A DNA stretch of 64,000 bases from Symsagittifera roscoffensis (lineage: Eukaryota > Xenacoelomorpha > Acoela > Convolutidae). The notes below the pieces were generated by a model, which did not search any database, was not told the origin of the DNA, and saw only the letters and a list, made by a program, of their open reading frames with translations. Within the stretch, counting starts at the first letter, position 1. Each line of letters opens with the position of its first letter. The stretch covers positions 45,057,467 through 45,121,466 of the forward strand of contig NC_087070.1 of the NCBI RefSeq assembly GCF_963678635.1. The letters run 5' to 3'. The position numbers and the translations under genes were made by a program. This document shows, piece after piece, positions 1-12,668 of the stretch.

Positions 1-818
1 ATTCTGTTTATCCTGTAATTTTGGGAAAAATCATATCACAACCACTGAAAAAGATGTGTTGCCAGACTTTTAACTTTTAACTTTTTGATAAAACTTTTAG
101 CTGGCATGAACATGGAATTTATTGATACCATCTCCAGAATTCAAATTGGAACGTCCGTAACACACTCAAGCTACAATGAAGAAATAATTTTCGCAAGATT
201 TAAAAAAATTAATTCAACTAACAACCCATCAGATATTTTTTTCGAAAGATAAGTTTCATATTAAACCTGGTTGTCAAAAATTAGAACATTCGAACGACGC
301 ACTACTACTTAATAGGATTATTGCAACTATTCTAAACTTAGTCAGTTCCAGATTGAAAATTTAGGGTTTCAATCACTTTCATTCCGAATTTGGTACCCCT
401 AAATGTTCTTAGCTGCATTGTTCGAAAAGGTTCATTTCAAAAACTACAATCTCAAGTTGTACCATTTTATAAATTTTTTTTCTGTACTTTCAAAGTAACT
501 GAAAACTCTTCTGGAATCCAATATTGTGAATCATGTTAATGTAAATAGTGTAATTATAATTACTCCCTCTTGATCCCATAGCAATGTAAAATATGCTGTA
601 GAAACAATGACATCCGATCAATTTTGAAAGGTTTAAAATCGAAAGACCGTGAAACCCTATTGCCGACCATTGGACGAGAAAAGTCCAAAGGCTACCGTGA
701 AAGTAGCGAGCGAAAAACCCCACCGGAAATCAGATATGGTAATTCGTGACAAGTCTTCCAAACAACCAAAACTTTTTTAAAGATAGTATTATAATTTCAG
801 TTTTAACCATTCCTGTGA
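1..818. other. AT-rich stretch, no gene seen
   Basis: No convincing coding frame, RNA gene or repeat boundary was recognised. Short open frames here look like chance products of AT-rich sequence. A possible splice acceptor (ATTTCAG) stands at about 794-800, just ahead of the coding-like frame that follows. Confidence 0.5.
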
Positions 819-1814
819 ATTGAGGTCAAACAAAAGAAAAATGGTTCTGAGAACACAACAAGAGGTAGCAATTTCTCCACCGGGCAACCCTGCAAAAACC
901 AGAAAGATAACAAAATAACCGAACAATTCCTCAAAGCCAAAACCGAAGAAGACAAGATTCCAACTGGAAAGAGCTATAAGAAAAAGTATCACCACAGGTT
1001 TTTTAGCCGAAAACGAATTTTTTTTGACCATATGACACCTGGGACCTTTTTATTGGTATTGGACTGTACGCGGTTTTCCTTGTAGGGACGTAGGCAGAGA
1101 AATGTTTATTAGTGACCCTTACAATTTAAATGCAAAACAAAATCAGAACCCACTCCAACGAACAACCAATATAAATCCGAGTTTTTAGATTTAGATGGGA
1201 GCACGCAGGGACTATCAGCAGTACGCACCATAAGCATCATTCGGGCACTTGCCCAACAAGGTACCGGACAGGGATCTCCAGAACAGATTGATTCTCCTTC
1301 TAAATTCGATTCTTACCACACTCCACCGGAACAACTACCATCACAAACCTACACAAACCTACACGGGCACAAACCTACACAGCCTGCAGTCTACAAAATC
1401 GACGACGTTTCCTCCACGGCAGACATCCCGTTGTGTGAAGTCTCCGATTCAACAGAACGTAATAGCCGAATTCCTATTAAGCCCAGATGAAATGTTGAAC
1501 GTGCAAAACTTTATGGTGAAAGGTTAATTGTAGATGTTTTAGGTGAAGAAGGATTGTGGAGCGCAAAGAACTCTTTTACACTCTTTTACACAATTAGTGA
1601 ACTCTTTTAAACAATTAGTGAACTCTTTTACACAATTAGTGACCTCATACCGGAAAATGAAAGGGATTGCAGAACTATTCTAGTCCCACAATCAGTTTGC
1701 CAAACTTCTCCCACACTCTCGGGCGTTCCGACGGAGGTGATTACTGAGTCAAGGTACTATACCGAGGAGAAAATACAGGAACCCTTTGCCGCCTGCAGTG
1801 TTGGGAGACAGTGA
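819..1814 (+). pseudogene. Decayed unrecognised coding region
   Basis: One reading frame keeps protein-like composition from about 819 to the TGA at 1812-1814. It is interrupted by stops at 1083, 1110, 1113, 1488 and 1608. The first part is Lys/Glu/Asn rich. The middle is rich in Ser, Pro, Gln and Thr. The end is mixed, with acidic residues. No domain was recognised. Long open runs in a single frame, separated only by point stops, suggest a formerly coding sequence rather than chance. It could be the remnant of a retroelement structural protein or of a host gene; I cannot tell which. Part of it (1568-1645) has become a 21-bp tandem repeat. Confidence 0.35.
1568..1645. repeat. 21-bp tandem repeat
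   Basis: The unit AACTCTTTTACACAATTAGTG occurs three to four times in a row with one or two changes (one copy has AAAC for ACAC). It lies inside the decayed coding frame. Its 21-bp period would keep a reading frame. Confidence 0.8.
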
Positions 1815-2549
1815 TGATTCATCGATTCGAATCTGATGAAACAGTCCAACCAGTATTTAAAAGACTTCATATCTGAATCCCGAAACTAAAATTTCATTTG
1901 TTTTAACTACTCATTGAGATTGATGAATTTTGTTAGTGCAAATCATTACCTAGTCCATTATTAGTACTCTTAATCACAGAAACTGTTTCAATCCAAAAAT
2001 TACATTACTACTCGCTAACTGAAAGATCTTTGTTCTCGTAGAATCCTCCTAGTAAATCCGTCGGATTTATGCTCAATCCTCATCTAGCATCACGTACCAT
2101 ATCTGTTATTGGGCGCAAATACCCGTTTAACCATAAATCTTTAGTGATAAAATCCCCCTTAATTAGTGCTAAAAACCCCATTTAAGTAAAATTAATAAGC
2201 CAGTTCCGTATGATAAATTTGCATTTTTGAAATCTAGCCATAGTTAAACTCCACAAATACCATTTAGCTATTCTTTCTTAAAACGCTTTCAAATTCGACT
2301 TATGTACTCTATTCTTCACTTTCTTATTTAGTTTAAGCCTAGTTCAGTATAAATCTCAGTTTTTTTAACTAATTTTAAAAATAAACTTTTTTTGTCTTTT
2401 TAAGACAATGGTTGGTACATTATGTGCTACTTTGCACGAACCGGCTATCCTTATTTTCATTCTGCCTTTGGTGGTTTCACGAAAGATGACTCTTCCTTCA
2501 CACTTTCTTGACAAATTTTTATCGACCGACGCCCAAACTATTTAAGCCT
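1815..2549. other. Non-coding, AT-rich
   Basis: No gene seen. Near its 3' end (2421-2453) it carries a copy of a dispersed repeat terminus, GTGCTACTT..GCAC..AACCGGCTATCCTT, which recurs near 4898, 5459 and 9971. Confidence 0.4.
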
Positions 2550-3320
2550 ACATCGAGTTGATTGTCTTAACCAGCTTGGTCTTCGTACTACGATCTCCTG
2601 CGCACAGATTAAGTCCATTTGTCGGTGATTTTTCTACCACGCCGGCTTTTGAATATATCAAACTTTTCAACGTCAGAGCTCTTCAGTGGCCATGTCTCAG
2701 AACCATAAAACAGTGCTAATCGGACGCTAGCTCAGAATATCTTCTTTTTCGTTCTGAAAGGCACTTTTGGTTCTGTTCCAAAGGAATGAAGAGATCTAAA
2801 AAGTGCAGATTCTTTTACCATTCTATATTTCACTTCTTCTGCAATGTCACCACTGAATTTAGTTTTCAATCAAATAAGCGATGTCAACCAAATACACAGA
2901 GTTTTCAACCAGCTCTATAGTCTCATTTTTAAACGAGAGTTTCTGGCAGCGTTGAAGCGGAATTTGATCTTGTATTCTTTGATTTTTTGACCAATATGGG
3001 CAGGCGTCTGTCATCGCCGAGTGTAGCATGAAAAAGTTCATCAAGTAGAGATCTGCTACAACGGTGTCAGTTAGTGAATCACCTGGGTTTTTTCCAGCAG
3101 TAGCCGCCTCAACCTAAAAAAAGGAGACATGATAATTCCTTGTCTAACACCACTGATTAGAGAAGAAGGTTGAAGAAGGCCGGCGTAAACTTGAACTTGA
3201 CTGTTGCGTGTCTCTGTGTATTGCTTTGAGGAGGCCGAGCAAACTCTAGGACCAGCCTTAACTGCGCCATCATCCATTAGCATGAGTGTTAAGGTTTTGG
3301 CTTTTTTCCTCACCCCGCCA
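2550..3320 (-). pseudogene. Non-LTR retrotransposon reverse transcriptase remnant
   Basis: Translated on the minus strand, this stretch has scattered hallmarks of a LINE-type reverse transcriptase in several frames. The block SGVRQGIIMSPF (about 3110-3150) matches the conserved SGVRQGcxxSP segment of non-LTR RTs. A degraded version of the catalytic segment that follows is seen around 3000-3060. A YGSETWPL-like block near 2660-2710 matches the conserved C-terminal block of CR1/RTE-like polymerases. Frameshifts and stops separate these pieces, so it is a dead fragment. No endonuclease domain or 3' tail was identified. The exact clade is uncertain. Confidence 0.7.
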
Positions 3321-3339
3321 GCGATTTTTCACGATTAAT

Positions 3340-3885
3340 ATTCTGTTCTCATTGTCCGATTGTTACAAACTTTGACATGCACCTAATTAGACTATGACAA
3401 ACATATTTGATCTTCATATCGAACCTTGCGAGAGAAAATCAATGCTTTTGTGAGGTTGGTGACTGCGGGGCACCATCACTACCGATGCACCACAGCGCCA
3501 CAATTGACCATGATTTTTAATGAAATTTTAAAATTGACGAAAAAATTAAGCTAAAATAGCACCTGTGATGAGCACTACTTGTTCATTCCAGCTTTGACAA
3601 GTAATTTTGCGACAGCTTCAACATAAAACTTAACAGTTTTCCGAGTTTTGTTACGACGCCATTCAAAAAAGCCGTCTTTGCTGAGTATTAAAACCAGTTT
3701 TGATGGTCGTTCTAGACCTCAGGAGACCTCAGTGGTTTTGGCTCTATTTCCTTCAACCCCCACCTCACATAAGCATCATTTTTATGGTATAACGAGGGGT
3801 TTTACAAGTTTAATCATGAAAACCAAATATGTTTGTCATGGTCTAATTAGAGCGCATAGCAATTTTTGTAACATTCGGATGATTT
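3340..3885. repeat. Imperfect inverted repeat (possible MITE)
   Basis: The left arm (about 3340-3480) and right arm (about 3745-3885) are imperfect reverse complements. They share CTAATTAGACYATGACAAAC and ATGCTTWTGTGAGGT. The middle has no recognisable gene. This is the layout of a small foldback or MITE-like element; target-site duplications were not found. Confidence 0.55.
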
Positions 3886-4060
3886 GAACAAAATTTCACT
3901 AGTAAAATTTTGCAGGTGGGGGAAAAGGAAAAAAGAGCCGTGGTTTTATTGGAATTTCTACAACAGTACAAGATGGAGAAGAATGTGACTAAACAAGCAC
4001 AACTAAGTTACCTAAAACGATCTAAGCTAGGCGCATAAACGAAAGCATTTGCTCGGGCTC
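3886..4060. other. Non-coding spacer
   Basis: Short AT-rich spacer before the minisatellite. No gene seen. Confidence 0.4.
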
Positions 4061-4195
4061 ATGGAATCAGCAAACAGCTCATGGAATCAGCAAACAGCTC
4101 ATGGAATCAGCAAACAGCTCATGGAATCAGCAAACAGTTCATGGAATCAGCAAACAGCTCATGGAATCAGCAAACAGCTCATGGAATCAGCAAAC
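4061..4195. repeat. 20-bp minisatellite, about 7 copies
   Basis: The unit ATGGAATCAGCAAACAGCTC repeats at 4061, 4081, 4101, 4121, 4141, 4161 and 4181. Six copies are almost identical (the one at 4121 ends GTTC) and the last is diverging. The near identity points to recent expansion by slippage or unequal exchange. A 70-codon open frame through it is a by-product of the repeat. Confidence 0.95.
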
Positions 4196-4429
4196 TGGCT
4201 CAAACAGAAGTGAGTTCAATTGAAAAATTTTTAAAAATCATTTGCGTTATCACACTCCACTGTAAAACATCGTCTCTCTGTCTTTGGACTTAGAACTTGT
4301 CCTAAAAGATTATTGTTCCGACCATTTGAAAAATTGGAAGGAAATCCGTATTCAGGTGTGTTTTAGTTTTTGTTCGGATAATTTGAAAAATGGGATCAAA
4401 CTTTGAAATCACGTGTGTTTTAGTTCTTT

Positions 4430-5490
4430 TTTTTTCTTTTTATTTTTCAGGAAAAATCAGGTACCAAAAATTATCATTGGATTGGGTCGAGTTGAGAAAA
4501 ACTAATTGATTTTTGATTTTTGGTCTAATTTCGAGCGAAGGCGATCAAGCATGCTTACAATAGCTTATTTATGCTTTATTTGAGCCGCAAAACTTAGTTT
4601 AAATCAAGTAAATTTTTTTTTTGTTTTTTAGCGAAATTTTGAGTATCAGAAACTTCAAAATTTCAAAAAAAAACTGCAAAAAAATTTGAGAGTTTAAATT
4701 TTTTTAAATTTTTTAACATTTTTTTTGTTTTTCTTGTCATTTTTCTACAAAAATTGCTGTCCAATTTGCCTATTTTACTATAACTGACGTTTAGGCCTAA
4801 GTTGTAGTCTTTCGTTCAGATCCATTTACTACCTCACGCGGAAAAATTGATAAAAATTTGAAAAACATTTTTTTAATATTATGGTCGGAACTTTCTGTGC
4901 TATTTGTACAGTAACCGGCGATCCTTGTTTTTTTTTCTTTTTTTTCTTTTCCACGCAAAATCAGCTACAACAAATAATCATTGGAAAGAGTTGAGTGATA
5001 TATCATATTAAAGTTTGAGAGCTTCAAAAAAAGAAAAACCGTGTGTCGAGAAAAACCGGTTTGAAAATTGCGATTTCTCGTCTTGATTCGAGCGATTAAA
5101 TAAGCTTGTAATAGCTTGTTTTAATGACCTAAAAGCTTACAATAGCTTAATTTAAGCCGTAAAAATTTAGTCTTACTAGGAATTATTTAGTTTTTTAGCT
5201 CTCTTTTGGAATCAAAATTTAAAAATATCAAAAGGCTGCAAAACAAGTTTAAATTTCTTGAAGGACTTTTTTTTATTTTTCTTTGTTTTCTCTATTCATT
5301 TTTCTACAAAAATAATTTTCCAATTTGCGTATCTACTATGACTGCCAAATGGACCTAAGCTCTCTTTCTTCTTTCTGTTAAGATCCTTTTATCAGGCTAA
5401 AAACGACCCAAAATTGAAAAAAAAAATTGGTGAATATTTTAAGACTATACTCCGAACTTTCGGTGCTACTTGCACAGAAACCGGCTATCC
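4430..5490. repeat. Tandem pair of about 530-bp diverged repeats
   Basis: Two diverged copies (about 4430-4930 and 4931-5490) share the same order of landmarks: an aatcatTGG block, AGCTTAtttRAGCCG, TTTCTACAAAAAT, CAATTTGC, and a terminal block ending ACCGGCKATCCTTG. The same terminal block also occurs at 2421-2453 and, degraded, at 9971-10003, so this is a dispersed non-coding family. No ORF was recognised. Confidence 0.6.
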
Positions 5491-8110
5491 TTGTTGAGGC
5501 TTCAAAAAATTTTGTTAAAAGTATTTAAAAAAATTCGAGAATATGTTTGATTTGACAACGAATAGAGATACTAAAATGTCACAATTCTAGTTTTTCAAAA
5601 AGAGAAAAACAATTTTCTTGTCCAAACTTTTTTAAAAAATTTGAAATTTTTTTGAACTCAATTTTTTACTCAATTTTCACACATTTACAGACACGCATGT
5701 TTTCATTGAGGCATAAACTATCTTTGGAGGTGATCGTAAATGAATATCAAAATTAGCTAGGAAGTTAGCCATTTCTGGCAAGGTTGGCATAATTGGTTAT
5801 CCGAGCTCTCATTATAACTTGTGCTCCAGTTTGCTATACCTCAAAAATGAGAGTCAACAGTTCCAGAAGAAACTTTATCAAGGTTTGAATTACTTAAGTT
5901 GAAATTGATTTCAGGAATATATATTTATGCTAAGTACGCAGTGACTCGAGTTCATGCTTCTAGGCAAGGAACTGAACGAGTTAGCACTACTTAAGACTAC
6001 CCGCCAGTATCCGACCCTGAGGTGCAGGCACAGAAGGAAGATTCAGTAGAGTGCTATCAGGGTTCTGGAAGCGTCCAAATAGCAGTCAAATGACGTGTAA
6101 TAGTCAGATTGGGAGCCAAAAAGCACAATTTGTTTTCTGTCAATCATAAAAAAGTGTTCTTTTGTACAACCAACTCTTAAAACTTAAAGCATTCTTAAAG
6201 CATTCAAAATAGTTCATTTGACGGTTTTTTTTAATTAAGCCTGAAAAATATTTTGTTTTTTTGACAATTAAACATATATCTATATTTGAATGCTAGTTCT
6301 TTTTAGTTTTTTTTTTCATCCAATTAAAATTTTCTAAAGCAGGAATACAATAAAAATTTAATGTTAGACTTAGACTGTATGCGCTAGTATGACTAACGGA
6401 ATAGAATTAAATAAGAGATTTAAAATCGGATACTAGCACTCTAATTGGGAGAGGATAAATGCTGAAATTGAGGCACAAAAAATAAATGCAATTGTAAGTT
6501 AGTGGAAAAAAATGAGAAGGAAAAAACTAAAACGAAAAAGAATCTTTAAATAAATTTTAAAATTTTCTGGGGAAAAATCGTTTTCAAAATTCAAAACACA
6601 GAGTCGACTCAACATGAAGCCACTCAACCAACATGATTTTATGATTTAGGTCTAAGACTATTTATTCCAAAAAAAATTAACCAAAAAATGACAAAAAAAA
6701 TAGAATTCGTAAAATAACAGTCAATATAGAAATCAAATTTTGGAATGAGCGGATGTTTTAAATGATGAAACCTTAAAACTTCTTTATTGCAGTAGTTCTA
6801 CAAGATGAATGAGTCCAGAAAAAGAATCCTGTGAATAAAGTTTTGTACGGGAATTACCTTTGTTCACACGTTGTGTATTTATTTCATTTATTGGTTGCCA
6901 GTGTTTGTTGCAGGAAATTTTTTTTTCAAAATATTTCATTAAGTTTAATGTAGAGTTGTTTTAATTGTTTGCCCTTAATTTTTTCTCGACTAAAAGTCAT
7001 TAATTTGATGAAATTTAATTTGAAATTACAAAAAATTAATTAATTTTTTGGTTCCTCTCAAAACGAAATTCCACACTCAAGCTTTTAAGTTTGCTCTTAT
7101 ATCAAGCTCATGTAAGCACACAAGTTAGTTTTTAATTGACAGCAAAAAATTCACAATTAGATAAACCATCTAAAACTTTTTTGCTTGTATTGCAGAAAAC
7201 TCTCACTTTTTATCTCTAGTAAAAAAAAAACTTCATCGCCAAAAAACAACTTTTGCTAAAAACATTCTCCATACGTCGTTGTAAATTTTCGCCACTATAG
7301 TAAAAATGACTGAACGTAAATTTTTAACAAACAGCCTTAAATGAATTTCGAACTAGCGGGTTTTTATCATAAAAAGATACGATAGAATCAGTATGAAGAA
7401 AGGCTCTTTACTGCAATTCAAACAGATGTCTATTGACCGCCCAGATTTTTTTAAAAGTCAGTTGACAGTGCTTTTATGTAATTTATCTCTCAACGGCATC
7501 AGAAGTTTTGTAGTGGAATTAGGGTAGATCGGAGAAAAAATCTAATAAATTGAGAAAAACTAAAAAATTTAATCCTTTTTTTATAAAAGTTAAAACTCAT
7601 CTACATTCAAAATGTAGAAGTAACCTCAGAATAAAAGTGGCGTACTGGTTCTGAAACGTTTATGAAAATCTACCGATAATTCGATTGGGCGTGAATAGTT
7701 ATTTAGTTGCTATGGAATGATTTTAAGTATCTTTTCCGAGTTTTAAGTAATTCACCAGAATATATTGCTATGCTGAGTGTAAAATTGCACACGAAAATTG
7801 AAATAATTTTTGCACTGAAAATTGAAAGGGGTATTGGGAACTTTGTCTTTGGGTTCGTTTCAGTTTATTTTAGTTTTTTGGTCGTTCCACACAATCTAAT
7901 TTTGAAGCCTTTTCAATAGTGCTTCGAACAACGAAGTAGAAAATTCGAAGTTCTTCAAAAATTAATCAAGCATTTACGCCTGATAAATAAATACTTTCTG
8001 TCAAATATTTAAAACTTTTGTTTTTCTCTTGGAAAACAGTTTAGTTTTGGGCGCTCCTTTCGGCGCATCCTTGGTAATGAAAGTTTTTGATCAAATTAGA
8101 AACGTATTGT
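5491..8110. other. Non-coding, AT-rich; one dispersed repeat
   Basis: No gene supported. The segment at about 7380-7680 (GAATCAGTATGAAGAAAG ... GGCGTACTGGTTCT) resembles 9255-9520 (GAATCAATATGAAGAAAG ... GGCGTACTGATTCT), so both are probably copies of one old repeat family. The short ORF at 7707-7919 has no recognisable feature. Confidence 0.45.
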
Positions 8111-8603
8111 GCAAAAAATGCATTATAAATAATCAGAAGATTTTTCTGAAATATTTTCTTGTTATTTCCAAACTTTGAAGACAACTCGCGTCATTTATGT
8201 TCGATTCATTAGGTTTTCACTATTTAAATTTACCTTAATTTTTTTTTAGCTTAACTCATTAAGGGTAATTTTATCTTTAAATTTTTTGAGTGTGGTTGAG
8301 TCATGTGTGATTTTTTTCTGCATGGACATCTCATTTGAACTTTTTCATATATGGAGCAAGCATATATGAAAAAGGTCAAATGAGATGTCTATGCAGAAAA
8401 AAATCACACATGACTCAACCACACTCAAAAATTTTTAAGGTAAAATTACCCTAAATGAGTTAAGCTAAATAAAAATTAAGGTAAATTTAAATAGTGAAAA
8501 CCTAATGAATCGAACATAATTGACGCGAGTTGTCTTCAAAGTTTGAAAATAACAGAAAAGTATTTCAGAAAACTCTTCTGATTATTTATAATGCATTTTT
8601 TGC
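8111..8603. repeat. 493-bp near-perfect palindrome (foldback element)
   Basis: The left arm starts GCAAAAAATGCATTATAAAT at 8111. The right arm ends with its reverse complement at 8603. The arms meet at CATATATG, either side of a 7-base loop (8354-8360). Each arm is about 243 bp and nearly identical apart from a few substitutions and small indels. As RNA it would form one long hairpin; as DNA it could form a cruciform. It looks like a non-autonomous foldback transposon or a long-inverted-repeat small-RNA source. No coding capacity is seen. Confidence 0.95.
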
Positions 8604-10699
8604 CAGATCTGAGATGCACATGATTCCAGCCATTAATCAGCTCTGGTTTTGTTTTTTTTCTAAAATATCAACGCTCTGAGTTCCAGCACCTTTGATCATC
8701 TTTTGTGGAAAAAAAAATAGTTTCAATTTGGTAAAATTGGTATACGATTTCAAGTCCATTTGAAGTCTCTAAAACTTATGCCCAAGCCTGCACTGCTAGA
8801 GAATTGATTGCGCGATGAAAATAATCAAATAAAATTTGCCATTGTTCATGGGAGAACAAAAAATTTCGAAATAACTCATACAGTTCAAGGGCAGCCGGAA
8901 CTTTTCGGGTTTTGCTTCAAATTTTTTATTGAAATAAAGTATTTATATAATGTCCTACTTTCAAGTATCAAAGTATCATTTGAATCAGTTTACAAAAATT
9001 GAAAAATTTATTTCGACAAGCATTTTTAACCAGGAGCAGCAAGAATTACAAAAGAGAAACTTATATCCTCTCAGTTGCTTCGCAAAAAGCGCGGAAAACT
9101 CGTTTCTGTAAAGAAGAAATTATTTCAATTAAAAATAAAGAAAATTGAATTGCTACAATTTTTCCGCCAAGCTATTTCTTGTCGGTTTAAAAAGAGTGAA
9201 AAAAGACGAATTTATAACATAATCAAGTACTTTTTAATAAATTACCACAAAGCTTGAATAGAATCAATATGAAGAAAGTTTCTTCACTATTGCAAATAAT
9301 CAAACTGAGTGAAACTGAGAAAATGTTGACTTGCTTTGAAGCTATTACTCCCTTCATGTCATCACGGAATAGGAAAATAAGTTGTTACTTAAAAAAAAAG
9401 AAAAACTAAAATTAAATCAGAAAAAATAAAAACAAAAACGCACCCAACCTCACAATTTGGAACAAAAGTTCGGCTTAATAAGCGGCGTACTGATTCTAAA
9501 AACTTTTATTTAAAAAATCATATTTTTCAATTTGCTTGAATTGCCATTTCATTTTTAAGATAGGATCGTAATTACGCATTTCGAAATTTAGGATTTTCAT
9601 CTTGAGTGAAGGAAAAACCGCCGGTTTGAAAATTATTCGAACGCTTTTAGAGAACGAGTAGGTCCTATAAAATAGAAATTTTAATTCAACATCAAAAAAA
9701 TTTTAGAAGCCTTTTTTTCGCTTCGTTGGGAACAAAAAACTTTTTAAAATCATCAAAAAAACTAGACTAAAAAACTTGAAAAAAATGTAGACACTTTTTT
9801 CAACATTCATTTTTGAAGACTTTTTATGCCTAAATTACGCCTAATTCAGTTTCTTCACGCGTTCATATATTTTTTTTCGAACCTTGCGCAGAGGAAAAAA
9901 GAAAATTAAATTTAGCTGGAATCTCAATCAAGAAAATTTTCATTTTGTTAAATTGTTAGGATTTTTGTCGGAAAAATCTACGCCACTTGGTCAGCAACTG
10001 GTTATCATTGTCTCATCTTGAATTCGAAAAATGGCTATATATATTATACTTTTTTGAAAACTCTAATTTGCACCTTTTTTTTCTGGTACACTATACCTAT
10101 TTTGGTTTCAAATGAACTCTCGAATATCAAAATCAGTTACAAAGACACACAAAAACTGCTGAGTTGACTCTCAAACGTTGTCGGTTTTGTTCACAAAATT
10201 GAAAACCTGATCAAATTTTCCACCTTACAAGAAGGCTCTGGTGCTTCTATTCAACATCATAGATACTTGCCTTTGCATAAAATATATTGCAAGACAATGT
10301 TTTTTTTGTCATTGGGAATAAAACCTAGTCAATTTTTTTAAAACTTTTTTTTCGGCGCAAAAAGGAGTTGCGGGTGAACAAATTTAAAAATAAACTTGTT
10401 CTGCTTTCAATAGGTCTAAAACATAACGCCTGAGCGCCAAAAAACATGTTACCTTGAGAAAAAATCAATTTTTAGTTAAAATAAGGCAAAATTTTGCCCC
10501 GATGAAAACTATTAAAAACTTTGAAAATCTTGACCAACTTATTAGAGCACATATATTATAATATCTGATTGTCGAAAAATAAAAACACGAGGCTTCGGAA
10601 CGGTGGCTGACATTATGATGCTTTCGAAATTTTACTGGCTTAGTTTTTTTGTTTTTATTTTAGCCTTGCTCGGGGAATAATGAAAAAACAATTGCAAAC
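8604..10699. other. Non-coding, AT-rich
   Basis: No gene supported. The ORFs at 8808-9002 and 9075-9257 are short and carry no recognised motif. The second is strongly Lys/Arg rich, as expected for A-rich DNA. It holds a copy of the dispersed repeat also seen at 7380-7680, and a degraded copy of the ACCGGCTATCCTTG terminal block at about 9971-10003. Confidence 0.4.
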
Positions 10700-11112
10700 G
10701 GCAGAGCGCTCTTATACAAATTATTTTTGGCAAAAACCATTGAAAAGAAACCATATTTTGTCTTGACGGCAATCGATGCAATGTAGTTTAAATCAGTTAC
10801 AGATGTTGAACTAGAAAGACAGTTTAGCCCAACAGGGTTTTCAAAAGTCATTTCGGCAGAGAGCACTTATATTTATTTCACTTTAAATAAATACTTATAA
10901 ATACTTCGTAACTTATAAATACTTCGTAGTTTTTGTAAAAAAAAACATCAAACATATTTTTGACGAGGTGAAAGCTAACTACAAAGTACTAATTAGGATA
11001 TTACAGTTTTTGGATTTGCCAGTTTTGGTTTACTGACAGAAAAATGAAAACTGTATATTTTCGTGGCAGAGCGCACGTATAACTCAATTTCGTAGAGCGC
11101 ACCCTATAAACA
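10700..11112 (+). repeat. Four-copy AGAGCGCAC..TATA motif cluster
   Basis: A GC-containing motif of the form GGCAGAGCGCAC(N)TATA occurs at about 10700, 10854, 11063 and, as TAGAGCGCACCCTATAA, at 11092. All four are in the same orientation in otherwise AT-rich DNA. They precede a small ORF starting at 11112. The motif may be a decayed repeat unit or a promoter-type element; its TATA core makes the second idea worth testing. Confidence 0.45.
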
Positions 11113-11351
11113 TGGTTATTAACAATCTTTGCTTTACTTGCAAAACAACACAACACAATAAAAGCCTGGCAAGCTTTCATAAAGAAAACAAAACTAGAGC
11201 TTCTAATACAATTTTAATAAAAAAATTGTCAAAAATATCATCAAATAATATGTTTGAAAACATTTTATGCAAGAAAATTACCAATATTGATACAGCCAGC
11301 AGCATTCAACCAAAACTTACGAAGCCGACCAATTACGCCGACATTGCTTGA
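11112..11351 (+). CDS. Small hypothetical ORF
   Basis: A 79-codon ATG-to-stop frame encoding a Lys/Asn/Ser/Thr-rich hydrophilic protein with three cysteines and no recognised domain. It begins 12 bases after the last copy of the AGAGCGCAC..TATA motif, which is the only reason to list it. It may well be a chance ORF. Confidence 0.15.
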   Translation: MVINNLCFTCKTTQHNKSLASFHKENKTRASNTILIKKLSKISSNNMFENILCKKITNIDTASSIQPKLTKPTNYADIA

Positions 11352-12668
11352 GCAAAATCCGATAGGGTTTCAAAAAATTGTTTTACAGTAGTAAAATTTG
11401 AGCTTTTAAAATTATACAACATGAAAATGTATGTCAACTAACATAAAGAACTGATTTCATCGTTAGGCGACGCAGCTTTTTTGACTAAGCTGATATTTTA
11501 TAAGCCAGAAATTACCACTGAAAACAAAAAAAGCTGAAAAAAAAACAAACCGGAGACATTAAACTTGTAATTACTTAAATTGATTTTTAGATTGAAAAAG
11601 CACTTAAGCGAAGACATTCTCATAACAGGATTGTTGTAGAGGAAATCAGCACCCTGGCCAAATAATTCAAATAAAATTCGTATAACAAAATGTGAACCTT
11701 AAAAATCTTTGTTTCGAAATTTTAGCGCCTCTCATCCACAAGCGTAACCATCTGAATGATATATGACATGAACCCAACTTAAACTTGACATTGAAAATAT
11801 TGACAATTTGGAATGATTATTGCGAGTACATTTTGAGTTTTTCTGTTTAAGCAAAACACAGCGTTGAGATAATCCTCTAATAGTTTATTTGAGCCAAGTT
11901 TATTGGTGTTCCGAACATTAGCTTAATGGACACGTATATAGCCAATCACACTTGACATAGCATTTTGAGCAAATATTTAAAAGCAATGAATTTTTGTTTT
12001 CTAACAATCTATAAACTTTTTGAAACAACAACAAACTTACATGCGTTTAGTGGATGTCATATACTCATAAACTTGACATGATTTGAGCAGTCTTAAATGT
12101 ATTAATTTCAAATGCCGTTGGAGTCCAATGACAAAATGACCCGACATAAAATGAGACAAATTATCTTTTTGGTCAGCCAATAAGTAATAAATTTCGCATC
12201 ATTGAAGGAATGACGAGATAGGAAAAAAAACCTTCGGGCTAAAAATAAGAAAAGAAATTGTGCACAACAGAGTAAGATTTCATTAGTACGTGTGAAAAAC
12301 AAAGAATTGGTCAAATCGCTTTGATTTTACTTTTGTAGACGGTCTTACTGACGACGTTTAAAACCGCAAAGTTTTGAATGAGAAAAGCGGGAGTCAATTG
12401 GGCTCAGGTAGCAGACTTTTTGCGCCTTTTGGTAATGTATAAATAAGTGAACCTTTTGGAAAAAAATTATGGCATCACTTTTGTCTATTTGGCGTCGTTA
12501 TTGGTTGAAAGCAAACAGTACAGTTTGAATTAAGAAAGTTCATCGAATAGTTCAGATTTTCATAAAAACTTTTTTTACCATATACTTTTTCATTTTTTTA
12601 ACGAAGAAAATTATAAAAATTATCATAAAGTTTACTTCATTCCTTGAAGTTAGGAATTTGTGCCAATT
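11352..12668. other. Non-coding, AT-rich
   Basis: No gene, RNA or clear repeat was recognised. Confidence 0.4.

Noticed and set aside
4081-4293. Repeat-protein ORF at the 20-bp minisatellite
   Set aside because: A 20-bp period does not keep a codon frame from unit to unit; the open frame comes from a stop-free repeat.
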